Positions 1-6,280 of a DNA stretch of 10,190 nucleotides are shown piece after piece. Made by a program: the position numbers and the translations under genes. How positions within the stretch are numbered: the first letter of the stretch is position 1; the number at the start of each line of letters is the position of its first letter. The stretch lies in NCBI GenBank assembly GCA_002482405.1, contig DLFX01000195.1, positions 1,465 to 11,654 on the forward strand, in the 5' to 3' direction. Below the pieces are notes generated by a model. The model ran no database searches and was not told the DNA's origin. It worked only from the letters and a program-made list of their open reading frames with translations. This stretch comes from Firmicutes bacterium UBA7709. GTDB taxonomy: Bacteria; Bacillota_A; Clostridia; Peptostreptococcales; Anaerovoracaceae.

Positions 1-508
1 CGTGTTTATGAAGGTATTCCAAAGGATCCTCCAGGGTGATGATATGAGCTTCTCTCATTTTGTTGATCTTGTCTATGATACAGGCCAAGGTCGTGGATTT
101 GCCGCTTCCGGTGGGTCCGGTCACCAGCACAAAGCCCTTAGTCTTCTCATACAGATCGATGACCTGCTTTGGAATCCTGAGGGTTTCGGGATCCGGCAGC
201 TTGAATAATACGACCTTCAGCACCGCGGCCAGAGAGCCTCTTTGCATAAACGAATTTACCCGGAACCTTCCGACATTTGGGAGGGAAAAGGAAAAATCGT
301 CGTCCATGCACTTCTTCAAGGTCTCGACATCTCTTCCGGCAAAATCATAAATCTGGCGGATCATCATTTCCGTATCCGGCGGCAGAAGCCGTCCGCCCAC
401 CGTGATAATGCTGCCGTTTGACGTATAGGACAGCGCTTTGCCCGCAACGATGAATATATCAGCCGCGTGGCCGCTTACGGCGTCCTCCAGAAATTTTTTC
501 AGATCCAC
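1..508 (-). CDS. pilT: PilT-type pilus ATPase, 3' end cut by window edge
   Basis: This is the N-terminal 169 residues of a PilT/GspE-family secretion ATPase, the motor that in type IV pilus systems powers pilus retraction from the cytoplasmic face of the membrane. An N-terminal domain contains AADIFIVAG (residues 15-23), the counterpart of the PilT ASDxHxxxG stretch. Walker [10 protein letters not shown], is at about 131-139, and the Asp-box region [15 protein letters not shown] at about 155-169, where the window ends. Length up to Walker A fits PilT rather than the longer PilB/GspE. The start is a GTG at 508, chosen because GGGAGGA (516-522) lies 7 bases upstream; no in-frame ATG fits. It is the last visible gene of the minus-strand operon, 18 nt behind its neighbour. 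The C-terminal half, with Walker B and the His box, is not visible, so retraction rather than assembly function rests on the N-terminal match. Confidence 0.88.
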   Translation of the reverse strand, partial: MDLKKFLEDAVSGHAADIFIVAGKALSYTSNGSIITVGGRLLPPDTEMMIRQIYDFAGRDVETLKKCMDDDFSFSLPNVGRFRVNSFMQRGSLAAVLKVVLFKLPDPETLRIPKQVIDLYEKTKGFVLVTGPTGSGKSTTLACIIDKINKMREAHIITLEDPLEYLHKH

Positions 509-526
509 AATATAATCCTCCCTGCT

Positions 527-931
527 TTATTCCACAATTGTATCATCAAACTCTGTTTTATATTGGTCATAGTCCCACTGGGATTTGGGGACGAGGGTTC
601 GGTGAGTGACGGTGTATCTGCTGCCGTTCACTTTCAGAACCATGACCAGATCCTGGGTAGCGGTGGCCGGAATTGTAAAGGAGCTCGTCTCCAAGGCCTG
701 CCCGGCGCTTAGGGACGCGTCGGCAGACGCCAGGATCTCCTCGGCTTTACTGTCGGCGGAATAATAGCCCGTGACCGCTTCCGTCGCTTTCTTCGTCAGC
801 TTCCAGTCTGCGTTCGCAGTCATCAGAGAAAGCGCGGCCAGGGTTGTCAGGCATAGGACGACGAAAATCATGATGATGGAAGGCCCGCCGATTCCGACGC
901 TCATTTTCAGCTTTTTATCCATTCGACTCAC
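527..931 (-). CDS. small single-pass membrane protein of the pilus-like operon
   Basis: This 134-aa protein has one N-terminal membrane helix (about residues 16-38, IIMIFVVLCLTTLAALSLMT) followed by an extracytoplasmic region that begins NADWKLTKKA and is rich in Ala and Ser. The layout, a short cytoplasmic tail, one helix and a helical extension, resembles minor pilins or pseudopilins. There is no canonical G|FTLxE prepilin site, although glycines precede the helix. From memory, similar proteins with an IFVVLCL helix and NADxKL motif occur next to T2SSF genes in other Clostridia, without a known function. The start is uncertain: GTG at 931 overlaps the upstream TGA by 4 bases, while ATG at 922 sits behind GAGGTGA and would shorten the protein by 3 residues. 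A structural or accessory pilus subunit is an inference from position. Confidence 0.8.
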   Translation of the reverse strand: MSRMDKKLKMSVGIGGPSIIMIFVVLCLTTLAALSLMTANADWKLTKKATEAVTGYYSADSKAEEILASADASLSAGQALETSSFTIPATATQDLVMVLKVNGSRYTVTHRTLVPKSQWDYDQYKTEFDDTIVE

Positions 932-1380
932 CTCGCTCCGCGGAAATACTTCTTTGTGTCCAGCTCGTAAATGATTTTATTGCCAGAGGCCGCCGCATAA
1001 TGAAAGACCGCCATAACACCGGCCGGCCGCTCCTCTAAAACGACCTCGGAGGTCAGGACATATACGGCTCCGTCTGGATCTGTCAACCTCCAGTCGGCGT
1101 CAAAATAAACGGGCGCGCGGGCGTTTGCCATGCCGGATGCGCCGTCCGCAGGTGCTTTCGTGGCGTCGAAGGACGCGTCGATTTCCCCAAATTGCGCAGC
1201 CTTATCCGCTTCCGCGGCCGACTGGACCGCCAGGGTCGCACCGTTCAGCGCTTCCGTATCATGCGCCAGTTCATGGGCCTTAGCAAAGACCTGGACCGTG
1301 ACGGCGCCCGCGAAAGCGAAAAACAGGATGACGACGATCAGCTCGATCAGAAAAAGGTGGGACCGTGACATCGATTTCAT
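928..1380 (-). CDS. pseudopilin-like membrane protein, non-canonical prepilin site
   Basis: The 150-aa product starts MKSMSRSHLFLIELIVVILF, a hydrophobic N-terminal helix with a Glu placed as in type IV pilins (FxxxE-like, LFLIE). Aligning that Glu as position +5 puts His, not the usual Gly, at -1 of the prepilin peptidase site. The helix (about residues 9-33) is followed by an Ala-rich extension with VFAKAHELAHDTEALN and a globular C-terminal part ending in KYFRGAR. It is therefore probably a pilus or pseudopilus subunit, but processing by a standard PilD is doubtful. The ATG at 1380 overlaps the upstream stop as ATGA and is preceded by GGGAGGTGG; its own TGA overlaps the next gene. It belongs to the four-gene block of small membrane proteins between the platform protein and the ATPase. 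Confidence 0.82.
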   Translation of the reverse strand: MKSMSRSHLFLIELIVVILFFAFAGAVTVQVFAKAHELAHDTEALNGATLAVQSAAEADKAAQFGEIDASFDATKAPADGASGMANARAPVYFDADWRLTDPDGAVYVLTSEVVLEERPAGVMAVFHYAAASGNKIIYELDTKKYFRGAR

Positions 1381-1865
1381 CGGGAGCCACCTCCCTGATC
1401 CGTTCGGAAGGAGAGGGCAAGAGTGCGGGTTTTCCCCCTATGGTCCGAAGCCGTGATCTGCAGCAGATCGCCCTTCAGCTTGAATTTCAGCCCGTGGCTC
1501 GGAATCATGGCGAGTCCGTCCTCAAGGCGAAAGGAAGTCCCCTTTTCGAGATAGACCTCATAAAGAGAATTCTGATATTCGTAAATCCACGTTTCACAGG
1601 TCACGCCGTTGTCGGGAGTTTCCAGCACAAGAGCGTCGGTTCCTTCCTTATTGATGATGCGGATCGAATCGATCCGGTCGTTTTGCCTTATCTTTGTGGC
1701 GATATAGGAAAGGGGCGTCCGGAATTCAAAGTTTGAATCCATGTCCTCTTTGATCCCCTTATATGTATTTGAACCCAGGATTGCGGTCATCAGCGCGCCG
1801 AAGGCGAAGACGCAGAGGAGTGCCAGGATAAAGATAAAGTCAAGGGGCGCGTGATTACGTTCCAT
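1377..1865 (-). CDS. DUF4860-like single-pass membrane protein
   Basis: This 162-aa protein has one N-terminal membrane helix (about residues 9-31, within FIFILALLCVFAFGALMTAI) and an external domain with the order TPLSYIATKIRQND, ETPDNG, TWIYEYQNSLYEVY, and a hydrophobic beta-rich tail. This arrangement, and the R-Q-N-D segment followed by an extended-strand region, recalls the DUF4860 family that I associate with clostridial pilus-type clusters. That family assignment is from memory and needs an HMM search. Minor pilins of the GspJ/ComGF type have a similar layout of a helix followed by beta strands that include a W-x-Y strand, so a minor-pilin role is possible. The ATG at 1865 has AGGAGGG 5 bases upstream. 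It starts 13 nt after the previous stop and overlaps the next gene by 4 bases, so translation is probably coupled. Confidence 0.82.
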   Translation of the reverse strand: MERNHAPLDFIFILALLCVFAFGALMTAILGSNTYKGIKEDMDSNFEFRTPLSYIATKIRQNDRIDSIRIINKEGTDALVLETPDNGVTCETWIYEYQNSLYEVYLEKGTSFRLEDGLAMIPSHGLKFKLKGDLLQITASDHRGKTRTLALSFRTDQGGGSR

Positions 1866-1878
1866 TGCTTCCCTCCTG

Positions 1879-2184
1879 TCACATCGAAAGATCGATCACG
1901 GTGATGTCGGGCAGGATATTTCCGGCGAAGACCTCGTAGTGAACGATAAAACGGTTATGGTCGATGACCAGTCCGTAATTGTCCTCAAGATATTTGATAT
2001 TGGGGGGATACATCCCCTCGATGGCATAGCACTGAACCGTCGCCCGCAGAACGGCGTCCTGAAGAATATTCCGGCTTTCCGCCTCCCCCGCGGCGGATAC
2101 GTTTCCGACTCCCACGGATAAAAAGGCAAGAAGGCAAATAAAAATAAGGACCGGCACGATAAGGCTCTTCCAAAAATGACCCAC
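1879..2184 (-). CDS. small membrane protein, pseudopilin-like C-terminal part
   Basis: With the start used here the product is 101 aa. GTG at 2184 is chosen because a perfect AGGAGGT ends 6 bases before it. A TTG at 2202, overlapping the stop of the upstream gene, would add 6 residues but lacks such a site. The helix (roughly residues 5-25, WKSLIVPVLIFICLLAFLSV) is followed by AESRNILQDAVLRATVQCYAIEG, then YPPNIKYLEDNYGL. A long helix followed by a Tyr-x-x-x-Gly-x-Tyr-Pro turn is seen in GspG-like major pseudopilins, which suggests, but does not prove, a short pilin relative. No prepilin cleavage motif is visible. It lies directly behind the platform protein gene. The function is unknown. Confidence 0.75.
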   Translation of the reverse strand: MGHFWKSLIVPVLIFICLLAFLSVGVGNVSAAGEAESRNILQDAVLRATVQCYAIEGMYPPNIKYLEDNYGLVIDHNRFIVHYEVFAGNILPDITVIDLSM

Positions 2185-2198
2185 GATAGCACCTCCTG

Positions 2199-3227
2199 TC
2201 AACCGATGGCGGAAAGGACTCCCAGAAGCGGGAACATCACCGACATCAGAACGGAGCCGATGAGAATGGAGACCGCCACGATGGAGACCGGCTCGATCAA
2301 AGCAACCCTTCTCATCAGGGCCGACTGGTATTCTTCCTCATAAAGGTCGGCTATGTATTCCAGCGCGGAATCCATCGATCCCGACAGATTTCCCATGGAA
2401 AGCAGGCCCGTCATGGTGTTGGAGAGCAGGCTGACCTTTTCCAGCGCTTCTATGAAAGACACGGATTGGCTGTTCATCAGCGCTCTGGCCTTTTCCACCT
2501 TGCTCTTTACGGTCCGGTTAAACACAGCCTGGGAGGAAAGCCGGAAGGAGAGGTCCAGGTCGAGGCCGCTGGAAAGCATAAGGGCCATAGACGAAGTAAA
2601 GGTCGCAACAGCGAACTTCTCAGCGATTTTTTTCCCCATGAGAAAACCGGAGACGGCCGCCTTTCCCGCCTCGGTGCGCATGATGAAAAGGCAAAGGACC
2701 AGCAGTACCAAAAACAGCACGATGAATATGGCGGAATAGCGGCTGAACAGAGAGCCGGTATTCATAATATAGACGGCAAAGGGAGACATCTGGGCGCCCA
2801 GGCTGTTGAAGACCTGTCCAAAAACAGGAAGCACCTTGGCGGCCAAAAAGATAAGGACGATGAGCATCATGAAAATCAGTACGAGAGGGTAAACCACGGC
2901 GCTTTTGATGTTTTCCCGCATGGATTGCTGACGGCTGTAATATGCGGACAGCGCGGTCATAACCGCGTCCAGTTTGCCGGATTTCGTTCCGATTTCAACG
3001 ATATGTACCATATATTCCGGGAATACGCCGGTTGACTTCAAAGCGGTTTCCAGCAGTTCGCCCTTGGACAGCTGATTGGCAATGTTCTGAAGAATCGCTT
3101 TTTTCTGCGGGCTCGCCGTGTCGTCGGCGATGAGCTGAACGCCGGAGTGGAGCAGGATACCGGACCGGATCATCATGGAGATCTGCTCACAGAAAACGGC
3201 CAGATCCCTGTACGAAAGCTGTTTCAT
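2199..3227 (-). CDS. pilC: type II secretion F family / PilC-like inner-membrane platform protein
   Basis: This 342-aa polytopic membrane protein is the platform on which the pilus ATPases act in type IV pilus and type II secretion systems. Two T2SSF domains are visible. The first (about residues 5-130) has FCEQISMMIRSGILLHSGVQ and the characteristic VEIGTKSGKLDAVM. The second (about 205-330) has the parallel FTSSMALMLSSGLDLDLSF and the GNLSGSMDSALEYIADLYEEE stretch. Hydrophobic segments follow YPLVLIF (about 110-135), lie around 155-180, and end the protein (about 312-340), the usual three-helix pattern. The length matches short Gram-positive PilC/ComGB proteins rather than the roughly 400-aa Gram-negative ones. 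The ATG at 3227 follows GGAGG with a rather long spacing of about 10. It begins 19 nt after the sortase stop, so the two genes are almost certainly co-transcribed. Confidence 0.92.
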   Translation of the reverse strand: MKQLSYRDLAVFCEQISMMIRSGILLHSGVQLIADDTASPQKKAILQNIANQLSKGELLETALKSTGVFPEYMVHIVEIGTKSGKLDAVMTALSAYYSRQQSMRENIKSAVVYPLVLIFMMLIVLIFLAAKVLPVFGQVFNSLGAQMSPFAVYIMNTGSLFSRYSAIFIVLFLVLLVLCLFIMRTEAGKAAVSGFLMGKKIAEKFAVATFTSSMALMLSSGLDLDLSFRLSSQAVFNRTVKSKVEKARALMNSQSVSFIEALEKVSLLSNTMTGLLSMGNLSGSMDSALEYIADLYEEEYQSALMRRVALIEPVSIVAVSILIGSVLMSVMFPLLGVLSAIG

Positions 3228-3246
3228 GACTAGATTTCCTCCATTG

Positions 3247-3888
3247 CTATGAGATAAGTTTTCCGTGGATAATGAGCCTATGGGTATTGGAGCCCTTCGG
3301 AGCGCAGGTGATCAGCGTCACGATGGCGCCGTCCTTCGGCTGCGCCAGCACGGAAGTATCATCGGGCAGTACGGTCAATATTTCGTAGGCTTCGTAGGTA
3401 TATGAATTTTTATTATATTCTACTGTGATCCGGTCTCCGATTTGAACTTCCCCCAGCCTGCTGAAGTAGGAGCCGAAGGTGTAGTTGCGGTGTCCTGCAA
3501 TAGCGCAGTTGCCGGCTTCTCCCGGCATCGGAGTCGCGGTGAGATGACCGGCGCCCCAGTTGAGATCCTTGGATGTGGAGCCTTCAACCAAAAGCAGGTC
3601 GATGTCTGCGCTGGGGATCTTGATGCGCCCGATAACGGTAGGCTTGTAGGCCGGAGCGGACTTCTCGGCTGCAGGGGTAACAGCTTCCGGTGATGCGACG
3701 GCTGCGGGCGTCGTCTGGTTTTCCGAAAAAGCGCTGTCCAGATCGTGGATAGAGTTTTCCAGTTCCTGGCTGTTCATGTACTCTTCATACAGCTTATCCT
3801 GCTGATAATTTGTATATACGGCTCCGACGATGGGAACCAAAATGATGATGACCCCCAAAACAATAAGCCAGGTTGAAAATTTTTTCAT
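3247..3888 (-). CDS. class D sortase
   Basis: This is a 213-aa membrane-bound cysteine transpeptidase that cleaves LPxTG-type sorting signals and joins the protein to peptidoglycan or another acceptor on the cell surface. An N-terminal anchor helix (about residues 5-25) is followed by a charged and Ala/Pro-rich linker (about 27-82) and the sortase barrel. Catalytic residues are all present: His133 in AIAGHRNYTFGSYFSRL, Cys195 in TLITC, and Arg204 in THRLIIHGKL. The TLxTC plus HRNYTFGxxF signature indicates class D rather than A, B or C. The ATG at 3888 is preferred over one 12 codons upstream because GGGGAGAGG lies 5 bases before it. It is the first gene of the pilus-like operon, an unusual partner for such genes. 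A candidate substrate with LPKTG is encoded at the right end of the window. Confidence 0.93.
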   Translation of the reverse strand: MKKFSTWLIVLGVIIILVPIVGAVYTNYQQDKLYEEYMNSQELENSIHDLDSAFSENQTTPAAVASPEAVTPAAEKSAPAYKPTVIGRIKIPSADIDLLLVEGSTSKDLNWGAGHLTATPMPGEAGNCAIAGHRNYTFGSYFSRLGEVQIGDRITVEYNKNSYTYEAYEILTVLPDDTSVLAQPKDGAIVTLITCAPKGSNTHRLIIHGKLIS

Positions 3889-3922
3889 GAGATCCTCTCC
3901 CCGCCCTTTGGTATCTATTAGC

Positions 3923-3951
3923 ATTATAAGGAATTATGTGGAAAGAAACAA
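3923..3951 (-). promoter_or_regulatory. putative sigma-A promoter of the sortase/pilus operon
   Basis: On the minus strand TATAAT (3923-3928) is separated by 17 bases from TTGTTT (3946-3951). The -10 box is perfect; the -35 box matches the consensus at three of six positions. The start of transcription would fall near 3915, leaving a leader of about 27 nt before the sortase ATG, too short to hold a riboswitch. Confidence 0.6.
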
Positions 3952-4027
3952 GTTTATTTCTCTCTTTTAGATCAAAAAAGCCACCATTTGTAAGTAATTC
4001 GTTTTTTTGTCAAGTTTTAAAAATGAG

Positions 4028-4056
4028 TTGATTTTTCAATGGAAATAGTACATAAT
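4028..4056 (+). promoter_or_regulatory. putative sigma-A promoter of the BTAD regulator operon
   Basis: TTGATT (4028-4033) and CATAAT (4051-4056) are 17 bases apart on the plus strand. The expected start near 4063 gives a leader of about 105 nt before ATG 4171. It faces away from the pilus-operon promoter, with about 75 A/T-rich bases between the two -35 boxes, so one bound regulator could act on both. Confidence 0.55.
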
Positions 4057-4170
4057 GTTAGAACCGGAAACGATAGAGTTCTACATCCATAAATGCATCC
4101 AATATTCAACTGTTTCAAAGGTCACATATTTATTTTCAGTTCATTATTGAACAAAATAAGAGGCAACTTT

Positions 4171-5406
4171 ATGGAAAAACCCGAAGCAAAGACGAATCAA
4201 GGAATATTGGAAATCCAGATGCTTGGCGATTTTTCACTGCGGTATGGCGATCGCATGCTCTCCGGCGACAAGGCCAGAGGAAAGCAAATTTGGAATTTCC
4301 TGGAATACATAATGGTGAACCGCCACAAAGAAATCTCCATGGACGGCCTGATTCAGGCCCTGTGGAGCGAAGATGAGACCGAGGACCCCGCCAACGCGTT
4401 AAAAAATCTGGCTTATCGCCTGAGAACGACGCTGAAGCAGTCCCTTGGCCTGGAGGCGGAAAACTGCATCGTTTACAAGCATGGCGCTTACGTCTGGAAT
4501 AAGGACGTCGCGTGCAGCATAGACGTGGACGAGATGGAAGCAGCTTACAAGGTGGCGCAGCAGCGCCCGCGAAATCAGGACGAGCAGATGGCCCATTACA
4601 GAAAAGCCATCGACACGTACAAGGGGAATTTCATGCCCCAGTCCTCTTTTAAAGAATGGATCGTGCCGCTGGCCGTCTATTACCAGCGTATCTTCATGGA
4701 ATCCGTCGCCGCATACTGCGAGCTCCTGATGGAAAAAGAGGATTACAGGACGGTGGAGGAGGTGTGCCGCAGGGCCATCGCCGTCGATCCGTTTGTAGAA
4801 GCGAATCACGCGATGCTGATCAGAGCTTTTATCGGATCAAACAGCCATGATAAGGCCATCGCTCATTACAACTATGTAAATAAGCTGTTTTATGACGAAT
4901 TGGGCGTCAGACCTTCCGATGCCCTTGCGAAGCTTTACCATGAAGCGACCAAAAAAAGCGCGGCGCCGGAGATAAATATTGCGCTGATCAAGGACGACCT
5001 AAAGGAGTCGAAGGAAATTCTGGGGGCTGTCTACTGCAATTACGAAGAGTTCAAGATGGTCTATCAACTGGAGGCGAGAGCAGCCCTGAGATCGGGAAAA
5101 TCCGTGTTCCTCGGGTTGATTACCGTGACGGGAAAACAGAAAAAAGAACTCTCTAGGGATAACTTTGAAAGAACCTTTGAAAGAATACAAAAGGCTATCG
5201 TTTCATCTCTGCGAAAGGACGATCTCGTTACGAGACATGGCCGGACGCAGTTTCTGGTCCTGCTTGCAAACCTGACCTATGAAAACAGCAATATGGTTCT
5301 GGGCAGGCTGGTGGAAAAAATCAACGGCAGCGGAATCAGCGGCATAGAAGTTTCCGGCCAGCTGCAGGCTTTGGACCCGGTAGAGCTGGAGGAGAGATAT
5401 GTTTGA
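4171..5406 (+). CDS. BTAD/SARP-like transcriptional regulator with degenerate GGDEF-like C-terminus
   Basis: This 411-aa cytoplasmic regulator has three parts. Residues about 12-110 form an OmpR/SARP-type winged helix: LEIQMLGDFSLRYGDR at the start, the helix around MDGLIQALW, the NALKNLAYRLRTTLKQ recognition segment, and a YKHGAYVWN wing. Residues about 115-265 are a bacterial transcriptional activation (BTAD) domain of TPR-like helices, with CSIDVDEMEAAYKVAQ, IDTYKGNFMP, and HYNYVNKLFYDELGVRPSDA. Residues about 280-395 resemble a GGDEF fold: FLGLITVTG, FERIQKAIVSSLRKDDLVTRHGRTQFLVLL. Here GRTQF (357-361) replaces GGDEF, so cyclase activity is not expected. ATG 4171 is preferred over an upstream ATG at 4093 because the extra 26 residues precede the domain start and AGAGG lies 7 bases before 4171. 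The gene overlaps the next by 8 nt. Its targets are unknown; the divergent pilus operon is the obvious candidate. Confidence 0.85.
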   Translation: MEKPEAKTNQGILEIQMLGDFSLRYGDRMLSGDKARGKQIWNFLEYIMVNRHKEISMDGLIQALWSEDETEDPANALKNLAYRLRTTLKQSLGLEAENCIVYKHGAYVWNKDVACSIDVDEMEAAYKVAQQRPRNQDEQMAHYRKAIDTYKGNFMPQSSFKEWIVPLAVYYQRIFMESVAAYCELLMEKEDYRTVEEVCRRAIAVDPFVEANHAMLIRAFIGSNSHDKAIAHYNYVNKLFYDELGVRPSDALAKLYHEATKKSAAPEINIALIKDDLKESKEILGAVYCNYEEFKMVYQLEARAALRSGKSVFLGLITVTGKQKKELSRDNFERTFERIQKAIVSSLRKDDLVTRHGRTQFLVLLANLTYENSNMVLGRLVEKINGSGISGIEVSGQLQALDPVELEERYV

Positions 5407-5869
5407 GTTTGAGAAAAAAACCATATCAAGCAACATCTCCCGGTTCAAACTAGTCATGGAAGAGACGGAGCGCTTTGATATTGCCGGCACACTGTATAAC
5501 GACTTTTACGGGTTTGCCATCGATTTTCAGGGAGTCAGGCAAATGTTGGGCCGCTTGGACGAGTTCTTTGACTATGTGGACTTCCCCCAGGCGACTCACG
5601 AAGGGAGAAGCTTCCGCGAGAAACCACCCGGCAGGAAAAAACATCCTCCGGCAGGGCTTAGAGAAGTTTCGGCTGAGGAGATGAAGGGCAGGCGGACGAC
5701 TTTTTTGCTGCATGTACAGTTCCGCAGGAATTCAACATGGCAGGGCGCCCTTGGCTGGGTCGCTGAAAATAAGACAAAACGGTTCCTCAGCGAGCTGGAG
5801 CTGATCGGGTTGATAGTGGAAGCCCTGAAAAGGGAAGCCGATGGCGAAGGCATTGAAAAAATAGATTGA
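5399..5869 (+). CDS. protein of unknown function with C-terminal TWQG domain
   Basis: This 156-aa soluble protein begins inside the end of the regulator gene, with GGAGGAG just upstream of its ATG, so translation is probably coupled. The N-terminal part (about 20-72) holds FDIAGTLYNDFYGFAIDF and LGRLDEFFDYVDFPQAT. A Lys/Arg/Pro-rich linker follows (73-98). The C-terminal domain (about 101-143) reads TFLLHVQFRRNSTWQGALGW and continues through RFLSELELIGLIVEAL, a pattern of two or three strands and a helix. The same domain makes up most of the next gene (19 of 44 aligned residues identical by hand count). I do not recognise a named family, though small clostridial proteins with QFRxNxTWQGxxxW are familiar. 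Co-expression with the BTAD regulator suggests a partner or co-regulator role; this is inference only. Confidence 0.8.
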   Translation: MFEFEKKTISSNISRFKLVMEETERFDIAGTLYNDFYGFAIDFQGVRQMLGRLDEFFDYVDFPQATHEGRSFREKPPGRKKHPPAGLREVSAEEMKGRRTTFLLHVQFRRNSTWQGALGWVAENKTKRFLSELELIGLIVEALKREADGEGIEKID

Positions 5870-5991
5870 AAAAATATGGTTTATGACCCGATTGTGACTG
5901 AACGGTATCATAATAAAACAGAGTAGTATGAATCACAGTATTTTTTAAAGCAAACCAATTAGATGGAATATCGTCGCAAGGGGGAACTCAG

Positions 5992-6207
5992 ATGAACGTT
6001 CTGACGAAAAAGGACGACTGTAAAGCAACGTTTACCATACAGATACAGTTTCAGCAGAATGCCACCTGGCAGGGCTCGATCGCGTGGGCGGAAGGCGACA
6101 GGTCGCAGCGGTTCCGGAGCGAGCTGGAAATGCTGAAGCTGATGATGGAAGCGGTAGCTTCCGACAGTTCTGCAGAGGACAAAGAAGTTTTGAGTACCTG
6201 GGAATAG
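5992..6207 (+). CDS. small TWQG-domain protein
   Basis: This 71-aa soluble protein is almost entirely one domain (about residues 12-55): FTIQIQFQQNATWQGSIAWAEG, with a gap before RFRSELEMLKLMMEAV. It is a stand-alone version of the C-terminal domain of the gene before it. The ATG at 5992 lies 8 bases behind AAGGGGG, a good ribosome binding site, and conservation with the neighbour covers the whole domain, so it is very likely a real gene despite its size. The 122-nt gap before it shows no convincing promoter or terminator, so read-through from the regulator operon is likely. The function is unknown. The shared, isolated domain suggests protein binding or dimerisation, but nothing in the sequence proves it. 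Confidence 0.8.
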   Translation: MNVLTKKDDCKATFTIQIQFQQNATWQGSIAWAEGDRSQRFRSELEMLKLMMEAVASDSSAEDKEVLSTWE

Positions 6208-6280
6208 GCAGAGCTTGAACATATTTAAACGCATGGAACTGGAAAGAGTTTAATCATGGCAATGGAGGAGGCAGTATATT

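Noticed and set aside
2353..3035. Plus-strand open frames opposite the PilC-like gene
   Set aside because: The minus-strand product has two T2SSF domains and membrane helices; the opposite frames are antisense shadows with low-complexity products.
3889..3924. Upstream ATG of the sortase, adding 12 residues
   Set aside because: It overlaps the predicted -10 box, so it would not lie on the transcript. ATG 3888 has a clear ribosome binding site.
4093..4170. Upstream ATG of the BTAD regulator, adding 26 residues
   Set aside because: The extra residues are not part of the winged-helix domain, no ribosome binding site precedes 4093, and ATG 4171 fits better.
5880..5935. A promoter before the 71-aa gene (CATAAT near 5909)
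   Set aside because: No acceptable -35 box lies 16-18 bases upstream, so read-through from the regulator operon is more likely.
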